From NCBI GenBank assembly GCA_017551425.1, contig JAFZLQ010000115.1, positions 1 to 22,726 on the forward strand: DNA of 22,726 nucleotides. Direction: 5' to 3'. Source of the DNA: Bacteroidales bacterium. GTDB lineage: Bacteria; Bacteroidota; Bacteroidia; Bacteroidales; UBA932. The notes beneath the pieces were generated by a model. The model was not told the origin of the DNA. It saw only the letters and a list, made by a program, of their open reading frames with translations, and did no database searches. This document shows, in pieces, positions 9,604 through 18,100 of this stretch. Both the position numbers and the translations under genes were made by a program. Every line of letters begins with the position of its first letter. Within the stretch, counting starts at the first letter, position 1.

Positions 9604-9606
9604 CTG

Positions 9607-12285
9607 CTATTCGTACACTAGAGTAAGGTTCTGGAACTGCGCATTCTTGTCGTTGCAGACGACGATGCGGTATGCGACGCCCGGCTCGCCGGGAACCTCC
9701 CACTCATACTCGGCAGCCTTGTTGAGTGCCGAGTCGTTGATTTTGAGCCTGGTTCCGTCTGCCTTGGCGATATCCTCGACCACCGCGGTAGAAGCGTTGG
9801 CGCCGGTGAGGAACTTTACCTTGACGAGCGACTTGCCGTCTATGGCCGGGAACTGGATATACGAATTCGCCTTGCCGATCAGGAGGTAGAAGGTACCGGT
9901 GCTCTCCGCCTGATAGTAAGCATCGGCTGCGTGCAGGGTGAAGGTGTAGCCCTCGAAATCGAAGCTGCCGTCCTTTTGTCCGTTCTCTTTCTTCTGCGGC
10001 AGGCTTTCCATCTTCTGGGTGAAATCCACGGTAAGCGTTACAGCATCGCCGCTGGAGGCCTTGGCCTGGGTAAAACGGACTACAGCCTCGACCCCGGCGT
10101 CTGCACATACGACTTTGATGTTGGCCGTACGCGGCGCGTCGGAGGTATTGACCGGGAAGGTGAGGGTGACGGTGGCGTCTGCCGAGCCCGAAGCGGGGCT
10201 GACCGCAACGTCCTGGTTGTCCGAGCTGACGGTCCAGTCGGCGTTGGCGGAAACGGTGAAGGAAGCGCTGGTATCACCCGCCTTGGCCTTGACCTCGCCG
10301 GTGCTGACGTAGCAATGCTTTGCGTTGGGATCCGCCTCCCCTATCTCGGTTACGACAACCTGGAGGAGGTTCTTTCCGGAGTGGATGGTATTGAAATATC
10401 CTGTCATCCTGACCTCCCTGCCCTCGAGGGATGCAGGGTTGATGGATGAATGGAGGCTGGACGGAGTGGCCTTGCGGGTGGCGCCGGGGACCTCGACGTT
10501 CCAGAAGTTGCCGTCTTTTACAAGTTTGCCCGTAACGCAGACATACTCTGCGACAGCTGCGTTATAGCTGTCTATGCCGGCGGTGACGTCCTTCAGCTCG
10601 GTGCGGGGAACACTGTTGCCGGAGGAAATGGTGGTTGCGGTGGGATTGGTCAGTTCGGGAAGGCCGTAATAGGTTGTCTTGGAAGCTTCCAGCTTGATCT
10701 TGTCCCCTATCTTTACTGTAGGCTCCGCCTTGAGGTAAACGTAAACGTTGCTTGTGCCGTCGGTAACGATGAAGCCCTGGGAGGAAAGGGCGGCGACGAT
10801 AGCCTCGGGTACGACGACCGAGGTGTCGTCAGCGGTGGCTATGACCTCGGTAACAGTGCCGGTCACTGCGTCCGAAGGCTGACCGCCGCCCTCGGTGAAG
10901 GACTCCACGGTTACGTTGATAACCTCGTGCTGCTTGTTCTTCTCGTAGTAGTCGTACGTGCCGTTGAGCACCGCGGTGCCGCCGTTCTTGATCTTGGTGG
11001 ACCAGATGTCGAACTGGCCGTCCTTGAATCCGTAGATTACGATGGAACCGGTATCGTCCTTGAGGGTGAACTGCATCCAGTTCTTGCCGTTGGAGTTGCC
11101 GGTCTTGAAATCGGACACCTTGCCGGTGAGGCGGTAATACGTATCCTTGTCTGCCTTGGCGATGAAGTCGGCCACGGTGGAAGCCGTGATATCTCCCTGA
11201 GGCTGGTCCGAGCCGTCCGTGTAGGACTCGACCGTCACATTCATGACCTCATGCGTGGTGGCGCCTGTGTTCTTGTTGGTATAGAGCTGATATGTACCGG
11301 TGATGACCGCGGTGCCACCGTTCTTGATCTTGGACGCCCAGATATCGTACTGGCCCTCCTTGAAGCCGTACACCGTAATGGATGCGGTGTCGTCCTTGAG
11401 GGTGAACTGCATGTAGTTCTTGCCGCTGGTGTTGGTGCCGGTCTTGAAGCTGGAGACCTTGCCGGTGAGGCGGTAGTAAGTGGTCTCGTCGGCCTTCTCG
11501 ATGAATTCCTTCACGCTGAGGTCCGTAATTTCGTCGGGGCTCTGTACGCCGCCCTCGTTCTTGCCCTTGTGCTCGTACACGAAGGCGGTGCCCTGTGCGG
11601 TTTCCGGGGTGTTGCCCTTGAAATTGACGACGTTGCCGTAGATTATCACTTCATCACCCTTTTCAATCTGGCTGTCGCTTTGCTTCCAGCCGCGGTTGCC
11701 GAGGTACTTGACACGGTAGCAGGTGAACTGCTCGGCGGAGCCGACCTCGTCTGCGATGGTGAAGGTTCCGTTGCCGTAATCGGTGGAGAACGCCTCGGTG
11801 ATCACATCCACCTTGCCGCGGATGAACACACCATCGGGGCTTGTCACGTCGCTGCCGAGCTTCTTCACGTAGTCGATTACGCCGCGTACGGAGTAAGGAT
11901 CGGCCTTGGTGCCGGAACCGGCCTTCAGCTCACCCCTCTCTCCTTTCTGGGAAATGTACAGGTATGCCTTGGCAAGGCCGATGGAGAACTTTATCTCTCC
12001 CGTGCGGTCATAGCCGGGGTTGGCGGTGACGGATACCGTGACGGTCTGCTCCTTGGCGGATGCCAGGCCTTCCTCGATGTCCAGGGCTGCCCAGTCGGGC
12101 ATGCTGGAGATGTACCAGTCGCGGGTGGCGAGAATGGAGACCGTAGCGGAACCGACTCCCTTCTCCAGGACGATCTCGTCGGGGTTGACTTTAAGCTTGG
12201 GGACGCCAAGCTCCTCCTCCTGCTCGCAGGCGGTGAAAAGTGCGCCGAGAGCAAGCAGAGCGATAGTTATTCGTTTCAGATTCAT
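9607..12285 (-). CDS. Large BACON / OB-fold-like multidomain surface lipoprotein (first gene of the nuclease operon)
   Basis: This 892-residue protein starts at the ATG at 12285 (MNLKRITIALLALGALFTAC, lipobox Cys20). A longer reading from a TTG at 12330 is rejected because that codon lies inside the -7 promoter box. Modules in order: BACON (about 30-115, PKLKVNPDEIVLEKG ... ISQKG); an OB-like module (128-240, DPYSVRGVIDYV ... VFIRGKVDVI); two near-identical OB-like repeats (253-365 and 366-472, each with YYRLTGKVS, MQFTLKDDT and KIKNGGTAV); a two-part OB-like module (473-650) paralogous to one in the upstream 923-residue lipoprotein; a second BACON-like sandwich (656-735); and a C-terminal beta domain (748-892). 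No catalytic motif is visible. OB folds commonly bind nucleic acid or oligosaccharide, and with two nuclease-like neighbours a nucleic-acid tether is plausible but unproven. Confidence 0.85.
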   Translation of the reverse strand: MNLKRITIALLALGALFTACEQEEELGVPKLKVNPDEIVLEKGVGSATVSILATRDWYISSMPDWAALDIEEGLASAKEQTVTVSVTANPGYDRTGEIKFSIGLAKAYLYISQKGERGELKAGSGTKADPYSVRGVIDYVKKLGSDVTSPDGVFIRGKVDVITEAFSTDYGNGTFTIADEVGSAEQFTCYRVKYLGNRGWKQSDSQIEKGDEVIIYGNVVNFKGNTPETAQGTAFVYEHKGKNEGGVQSPDEITDLSVKEFIEKADETTYYRLTGKVSSFKTGTNTSGKNYMQFTLKDDTASITVYGFKEGQYDIWASKIKNGGTAVITGTYQLYTNKNTGATTHEVMNVTVESYTDGSDQPQGDITASTVADFIAKADKDTYYRLTGKVSDFKTGNSNGKNWMQFTLKDDTGSIVIYGFKDGQFDIWSTKIKNGGTAVLNGTYDYYEKNKQHEVINVTVESFTEGGGQPSDAVTGTVTEVIATADDTSVVVPEAIVAALSSQGFIVTDGTSNVYVYLKAEPTVKIGDKIKLEASKTTYYGLPELTNPTATTISSGNSVPRTELKDVTAGIDSYNAAVAEYVCVTGKLVKDGNFWNVEVPGATRKATPSSLHSSINPASLEGREVRMTGYFNTIHSGKNLLQVVVTEIGEADPNAKHCYVSTGEVKAKAGDTSASFTVSANADWTVSSDNQDVAVSPASGSADATVTLTFPVNTSDAPRTANIKVVCADAGVEAVVRFTQAKASSGDAVTLTVDFTQKMESLPQKKENGQKDGSFDFEGYTFTLHAADAYYQAESTGTFYLLIGKANSYIQFPAIDGKSLVKVKFLTGANASTAVVEDIAKADGTRLKINDSALNKAAEYEWEVPGEPGVAYRIVVCNDKNAQFQNLTLVYE
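10869..11529 (-). repeat. Tandem duplication of a 113-codon OB-like module inside the 892-residue lipoprotein gene
   Basis: Two consecutive modules begin at 11529 and 11190, a period of 339 nt. They share YYRLTGKVS, FKTG, MQFTLKDD, VYGF or IYGF, KIKNGGTAV and NVTVES. Similarity is also high at the DNA level: the same 19 nt (ccttgagggtgaactgcat) occurs near 11063 and near 11395, each followed by largely matching sequence up to the shared cggta of the YYRL codons. This points to a fairly recent in-frame duplication. Confidence 0.85.
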
Positions 12286-12327
12286 GGTATTGGTGTGTTT
12301 GTATAATTTGCCCAATTTATCAATTTT

Positions 12328-12359
12328 CAAATATAAGCTATTTTTCGGGCAAACGCAAA
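12328..12359 (-). promoter_or_regulatory. Bacteroidota-type promoter of the nuclease operon
   Basis: On the minus strand TTTG (12359-12356) is followed after exactly 20 nt by TATATTTG (12335-12328), a full match to the TTTG-N19-21-TAnnTTTG consensus. It predicts a transcription start near 12321 and a leader of about 36 nt before the ATG at 12285. The -33 box lies in the T-tract of the upstream terminator. Confidence 0.82.
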
Positions 12360-12388
12360 AAAAAGCGGCCCCCTTAAAGGGGACCGCT
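12357..12388 (-). terminator. Intrinsic terminator of the Oar-like receptor/lipoprotein operon
   Basis: On the minus strand AGCGGTCCCCTT / AAGGGGGCCGCT (12388-12364) forms a stem with one A-C mismatch and a one-base centre, best read as a GC-rich stem with a small TTAAA loop. It is followed by eight T residues (12364-12357). It lies 22 nt beyond the stop codon of the 923-residue lipoprotein gene. Confidence 0.88.
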
Positions 12389-12410
12389 CGCAGAGTATTA
12401 AAAGGCTTTT

Positions 12411-15182
12411 TTACTTGACCTTGGTGATGGTAGGCATGGGGCAGGCGCCTTCGGCAGAATTGGGAAGGAAGCCGAAAGTGCCCCAGCTGCTGTCCACGAG
12501 GTCCACACCTATCTGGAAGCTGTCGGGAAGGCCTCCGGGGTAGGAGGAGCAGTCGAGGCTCACCTCATAGAAGTTGCCGTTGCCTACGCCCTCGCATACG
12601 GGAGCGGCTCCGGACTCGGCCCAGGCCCACTGGTTGTCAGGGGTGCCGGCCCACTTGTAGAACACGGAGCTGTAGCTCACGAATGCGCCGCTGTTGGTAA
12701 TCTTGCCCTCGGTCATGTAGTCGATGGTAGGAGTTCCCCAGTGCTGCACGAGTGCGCCGCTGTCGTCGGTGTCGAAATAGAGATGCATGCGCACCTTGCC
12801 GTCTGCGATGGCGGCCTCGGTGAGCTCAAGAAGCACATAGAGCTTGTCTGCATAGTAAAGCTTAGCGCTCTTGAGGCCCTGAGGTTCAACGCCTTCCGCA
12901 TTGGTGAAGGACAGGACGTAGCTGGACTCGACCCAGTCGGAAGGATCTCCGTCGATGGTGAGGTCGAGCTTCACTGCGGGCAGGACTACGACTTCTTCTA
13001 TCTTGGTTGCAACCAGGGCGAAGTAAATGCCGCCGCTGCCGGAGGTGCCGACGTAGAAGCCGGATACCTTCACGGTCTTGCCGTCGAACTTGGGATCGAG
13101 CACCGAGCCCTGCAGGCTGCCGGTCCTCTTGGTAGCGCCCTCTACGGTAACGTTGGTATTGTTGCCGTTGGTCTGGTACACGCCGGTGAAGGAAACGAAC
13201 TCGGCAGTATGTACGTCATCGGGATAGGCGTCGAAGTTTGCGGTGATGTCCTTTGCATTGAGTTTGGGGACGTCGGCACCGGAAGACAGTACGGTAACCT
13301 CGGCTCCCTGCTTGGACTCCACAAGGTTGTAATAGGTTGTCTTGACACCCTTTACGGTAACCACGTCGCCGACGGCGGGGGTGGTGGCGGGCTTGAAGGC
13401 ATAGAAGCCGGTCTTGCCGTCGGTAATCACCACGCCGTTCTTGCCGACTGCGGCGGTGACGCCGGTCAGCTCGAACTCCGCATCGTCATCGAGGGCGATT
13501 ACAGTGCTGAGGTCGGTATATTCGGGCTCCTGGGGGTCCTGAGGGTCCTGGGGATCCTGGGGATCTTCGGGGGCGGTGCCTTCCTCATGTGAGAAGTAGA
13601 TACCGCCGCATAACTCCACGAGGTCACCGTAGGTGGACTTGTAGCCGATGGAGGTGAGCTTGTCGCCGACCTTGATGCCGGCGGCCTTTACGAAGCCCTT
13701 GCGGGCGTCGCCGGTGGCGCCCCAGCCGGGATAGAGGCCGTAGAGGTAGAGCTCGTTGGTGCCGTCAGAGATGTACAGATTGCCGTAATCATTCTCTTCG
13801 CCCTTGCTGTTGAGGAGCGAGGTGATGGTACCGGTAACCATGTAATATACATCGGGATTCTTGGAGTCTGCGACATCGGGCTTGGTGAGGAATTCCTCGA
13901 TGGAAACCTTGGTCACGGAGATGTGCTTCTCGTAAACGGATTCCACAACCTGTGGATTGCCCTTGTAATCTCCGCGCTTGCCGACGAGGGTGATGATGTC
14001 ACCGACCTTGGCGCCGCTGGCCTTGTAATCGTTGAGCCTGTAAACGAGGGTCTTGCCCGAGTAATCCTGGAGATAGAAGCTCTGGCCCTGGCTGTCGGAG
14101 GCATAATCCTCCATGATGACGCCGGTGATGCGGTACTGGGTGTCGCCTACGGCCGCAGCGAGGAATTTGTCGATGGAGACTTCGAGGATGGAGCCCTTCT
14201 GGGTGAATTCCTGCTCGCAGGAGTAATCCTTGCCGTCTTTGGAGGTGGTGAAGGTAACGGTGACCCTGCGGTCGCCGCCTGCGTTGGCGTCGGCGGAGAG
14301 GACTACATAGTCGGAGCCGAAGTCATCGATGTGGAGCCAGCTCTTTGCCTCGGCGGGAATCGCCACGTGGAAGCCGTCTCCCTTGTTCATGAGGGTGACC
14401 TTGATGGAGCCGCCTTCGAGAGGGAATTCGCTTACGCCTTCGCCCTCTTCCGCTCCTACGAGCTCAAGGGCATCGACGCCGATGAGGGAACGCTCGATAG
14501 CGATGACAGTGACGTCCACCATCTCGGGAGTGGTGCCGTTGTAGAGCTGGTAAGGGCCCTCTACGGTGATCACGTCACCGACGGCGAACTCCCATGCGTC
14601 GGGGTTGGCGGGGCAGTTGAGGTTCTCCATGGCGGCGTTGTTCTTGTCGTAGGTGTTGCCCTTCTTGTTGAGGGTACCATAGACATAGATGCCCAGGCCG
14701 CTGTTGGCATCGGTGGTGCCGTCGTTGAGATACCAGTTGCCGTATGAAGTGCTGGAAATCTTGGTGACGGTACCCTTGATGCGGAAGGAGCCGGCGCCGG
14801 CAGTTATCACATCGGACATTGCGGTGAGCTTGGGCTCTACCTTGGCGGTAACCTGTACGGCATTGACGCTCTGCAGTTTGCCGAGGCACTCGATGGAGAA
14901 TGTGGCCTCGCGGGTCTCCGTGGCTGCGGTGGCGGTGAACTTGACGTTCTGCTCGCCGGCGGCGCCGGAAGCGGGACTGGCGGAAATCCAGTCGGGAAGG
15001 TCCTTGACAGCCCATGAATCTACGGCGGTGAGGGTTACGTCAACCGAGCCGCCGTCTGCGGGGAAGGAAAGGTACGACGAGGAGACCTTGATCTCATCGA
15101 GGTAGGAGCTGATCTCTTTTTCGCAGCCGGTGAAGACTGTGAGGGCGGCGAGAAGAGTAGTGAAAATATATCTGAGTTTCAT
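12411..15182 (-). CDS. BACON / OB-fold-like / CBM9-like multidomain surface lipoprotein
   Basis: This 923-residue protein has signal MKLRYIFTTLLAALTVFTGC (lipobox Cys20). Modules visible: BACON (about 28-115); OB-like (120-230, FRIKGTVTKISSTSYGNWYL); a second BACON-like sandwich (235-330); two OB-like modules (333-424, YRITGVIMEDYA and FYLQDYSGKT; 425-530, YYMVTGTIT and LYISDGTNELYLYG); an acidic-Pro linker of four DPQ units (540-551); a two-part OB-like module (556-730, GVVITDGKTGFYAFK, KTTYYNLVES) paralogous to that in the 892-residue lipoprotein; and a C-terminal domain (736-923) opening LDLTIDGDPSDW, as CBM9/DOMON-like ligand-binding domains do. No enzymatic motif is seen. It follows the Oar-like receptor gene by 15 nt and is followed by a terminator, so the two form one transcript. 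It is probably the receptor's surface-exposed binding partner; its ligand is unknown. Confidence 0.85.
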   Translation of the reverse strand: MKLRYIFTTLLAALTVFTGCEKEISSYLDEIKVSSSYLSFPADGGSVDVTLTAVDSWAVKDLPDWISASPASGAAGEQNVKFTATAATETREATFSIECLGKLQSVNAVQVTAKVEPKLTAMSDVITAGAGSFRIKGTVTKISSTSYGNWYLNDGTTDANSGLGIYVYGTLNKKGNTYDKNNAAMENLNCPANPDAWEFAVGDVITVEGPYQLYNGTTPEMVDVTVIAIERSLIGVDALELVGAEEGEGVSEFPLEGGSIKVTLMNKGDGFHVAIPAEAKSWLHIDDFGSDYVVLSADANAGGDRRVTVTFTTSKDGKDYSCEQEFTQKGSILEVSIDKFLAAAVGDTQYRITGVIMEDYASDSQGQSFYLQDYSGKTLVYRLNDYKASGAKVGDIITLVGKRGDYKGNPQVVESVYEKHISVTKVSIEEFLTKPDVADSKNPDVYYMVTGTITSLLNSKGEENDYGNLYISDGTNELYLYGLYPGWGATGDARKGFVKAAGIKVGDKLTSIGYKSTYGDLVELCGGIYFSHEEGTAPEDPQDPQDPQDPQEPEYTDLSTVIALDDDAEFELTGVTAAVGKNGVVITDGKTGFYAFKPATTPAVGDVVTVKGVKTTYYNLVESKQGAEVTVLSSGADVPKLNAKDITANFDAYPDDVHTAEFVSFTGVYQTNGNNTNVTVEGATKRTGSLQGSVLDPKFDGKTVKVSGFYVGTSGSGGIYFALVATKIEEVVVLPAVKLDLTIDGDPSDWVESSYVLSFTNAEGVEPQGLKSAKLYYADKLYVLLELTEAAIADGKVRMHLYFDTDDSGALVQHWGTPTIDYMTEGKITNSGAFVSYSSVFYKWAGTPDNQWAWAESGAAPVCEGVGNGNFYEVSLDCSSYPGGLPDSFQIGVDLVDSSWGTFGFLPNSAEGACPMPTITKVK
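13521..13565 (-). repeat. DPQ tandem repeat encoding an inter-domain linker
   Basis: Four consecutive Asp-Pro-Gln triplets (residues 540-551), followed by Glu-Pro-Glu, join the N-terminal OB-like modules to the paralogous double module. The DNA shows reiterated 9-nt GATCCCCAG/GACCCTCAG-type units, a place where replication slippage could vary linker length. Confidence 0.85.
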
Positions 15183-15197
15183 ATTGTCTGCCGCTTA

Positions 15198-18100
15198 TTA
15201 GTTGAACATGTACTTGATACCGACGGAAGCGTACCAGCACTGGCCGAGAACGTAGTTGGGCACGAAGGTCTGGGTGTTCGCGTTGATGGATGCGGGAGTG
15301 GAGAAGGTTGCGTAACCCTCGGAATCGATGCCCTCATACTTGAGGATACGGGCCTCGGAACCGATTTCCGGGTTGAGACGCTGGCTTACACCCCAGCTGG
15401 AGTTGAAGAGGTTGAGGAGGTTCTTGATATCAGCCGAAAGCTGGAGAACGTTGGAGGTATTGCCGATCTTGACCTTGAAATCATGCTTGTAGCTCAGGTC
15501 GAGACGGTGTACCCAGGGATTGTAAACGCTGTAAGGCTCGGCATACTTGCCCTGGTTCTTGGAAAGGTAGCTGTCGTTGTGCACGAAGCCCATGAAGCGC
15601 TCGGCGTCGTCTGCGGAGACGAAGCGGAACTGGTTGTTCGCAACTTCCTCGTCGGTGGGGATGTAGACGGAGTCGTAGTTGTAGCCGTCGTTGTTCATGT
15701 CGTTGGTGAGCATGTAGGAATAGCTCGAACCACCCCTCCAGGCCTCATAGATGAGGCTGTAGTGGCTGCCGCCCTTGTCGTGGAAGGTAAGGGATGCGAT
15801 GGCGCGGTCGGGAGTCACGTACTGCGAGTTGTGCAGGGCGATGTAGTTAGGCCCCATGGAGGTAGGAACATAGGTGAATGCAGACTCGGCTGCGGAGCCG
15901 GGCATACCTGTGATCTCCTTGCTCACGGTGTGGGTGTAAGCGGCATAGAGGCTGAGGGCCTTGGTAGGCTCGGCCTTGATGCTGGCGCTTGCGGACCAGC
16001 CATAGCCCTGGTCGGTATTCTCAAGCACGAATGCCTTGGTGCCGGTACGGAAGTCGTTGGGATAGAGCGGACGGGCGTCGGCGCCGTTGGGGCGGGCGAA
16101 GCCGCGGGCATCCTTCATGCTCCAGTCGGAGATGGATACTGCGTTGATGGTCTTGTTGAAGATACCTTCGGCAGAGACTGTGAGAGGGAAGCTGGTCGGC
16201 AGCGAATAGTCGAATGCGAGGGAGCTCTTCCATACCTGAGGCATCTTGAAGTTGGGATCGACCGCACTGATGGAGCTGGGGACCGTACCGTCCTCGGGGC
16301 TGACGGTTGAAGGGAATCCGAGGCCCGTGAGGTAGTTGAGGAGGGCGTCGACCGTAGGCTTGCCGTTGGCATCGGTCTTCATGCCGCCTGCGAAGGTGGC
16401 GAGGATGGCATCGACATCCTTATAGCTGTTCTTGACGGCGTCGGGATAGTTCTTGTAACGTGCGCTGGGGCCGATCTGGGCCTGATACTGCACGAGACCG
16501 CCGTTGGTAGGCATGTTGGTGAAGAACACCAGGGGAAGACGGCCGCTGAAGAGGCCGGTACCGCCGCGGACCTTGAGGCTCTTGTTGCCGAGGACGTCCC
16601 AGTTGAAGCCGAGACGGGGAGACAGGGTGACGCTGGAGTTGGGCCACTTGCCGGTGTCGATGTGGGTCTCTGCGTAGTCGTAGGCCTTGGGATAATAATT
16701 GAGCTTCTGGATAGCGGCGTTGGTCAGGAGGTCGCCGTTGTCGAAGAAGAGGCCGTCGACGCGGAGGCCTGCGGTGAGTTTAAGGCGGTCAACAGGGCTC
16801 CACTCGTCCTGTGCGTAAACGCCTGCCTTGTAGAACTGTACACGGGCGGCAGGATACTTCTCGCCGTCGTAGCCGTAGGTAAGGCAGACGACCTCGGGAA
16901 CGCTGTTGAACAGCTGCTCCACGGTCATTCCGTCCTCCCAGTTGTAGCGGTAGTAGCCGGAGCCGTTACGCATGTACTGGTTGTCTGCCATCTGGTACTC
17001 GAAGCTGGCGCCTGCGGTGATCTTGTGGTTGCCCAGGAACCAGGTGATGTCGTCCTTCACGTTGGCGACGGTGTTGTGCACGGCGTTGTTCCATGTGAAG
17101 AGCTCGTAGCCGAGGGCGATGTAGTTGTCGTCACCCTTGGTGATGTCTATGAACGGGAACTCCTCGGAGTTGGTGCCGCGGATATCGTCAAGCTTGGAAT
17201 AGGTGGCGAGGAACTGGTTGCTCAAGTTGTCTGTCAGGCGGGAGTTGAGGTCGAGGGACCAGGTGCTGACCAGGTTCTGCATGGAGTACATGGAGTTGGC
17301 GTACGACATGGAGTACTCGGACATACGGTAGTGGCTCATACGGGGGCCGCCGTCCATCGAGGTGCCGTTGGGGCTCTGCCAGTACTTGTTGAGCGTATAG
17401 TTGTAACGGAGCGAGAGATGGTGCTTGTCCGAAATGTTCCAGTCGATGCGGGCCAGGCCCTTGATGTTGCTCTCGTCTGCGGGGAAATCGGTCCAGGAAC
17501 CGGTGTCGTAGCCATATCTGCTCTTGACATACTCGGAAACGGCTTCGAGGTCGTCGAGCTTGGTGCGGGAGATGTAGTTCTTGGCGTCCATCTTTCCGTC
17601 AGTGGAACCCTGCCAGCGGTTGACGACGGTAGGGATCTGGGTGTATTCGGCGTTCACGAAGAAGAACAGCTTGTTCTTGATGATGGGGCCGCCGAGGGTG
17701 AAACCGTAGATGGTGTTGCGGTCTATGGCGCGGGCGCCGCTGGTGATCTGCTCGCCTGCGACGGTATCGCCCTTCATGTTCTCGTTGCGGTGATACACGT
17801 AAGCGGTACCCTTGAAGGTGTTGGTACCGGACTTGGTGATGGCGTTCACGCCGCCGCCGATGAAGTTGGTCTGACGTACGTCATAAGGGCTGATGACGAC
17901 CTGCAGCTCCTCGATTGCGTCGATGGAGATAGGCTTGCCGCCGCCAGGGAGATTGTCGCTCAGACCGAAGTTGTTGTTGAAGTTTGCACCGTCGACGGTG
18001 AAGTTGGCGAGACGGCCGTCGGAACCTGCGAAGCTCATGCCGTTGCCGCCGTAGGGAGAGAGGCGGGTGACGTCTGTGATGCTGCGGCTGACGGTGGGCA

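Noticed and set aside
12286..12330. Fifteen-codon N-terminal extension of the 892-residue lipoprotein from a TTG
   Set aside because: The TTG is part of the -7 promoter box and the extension would bury the lipoprotein signal peptide; the ATG at 12285 is preferred.
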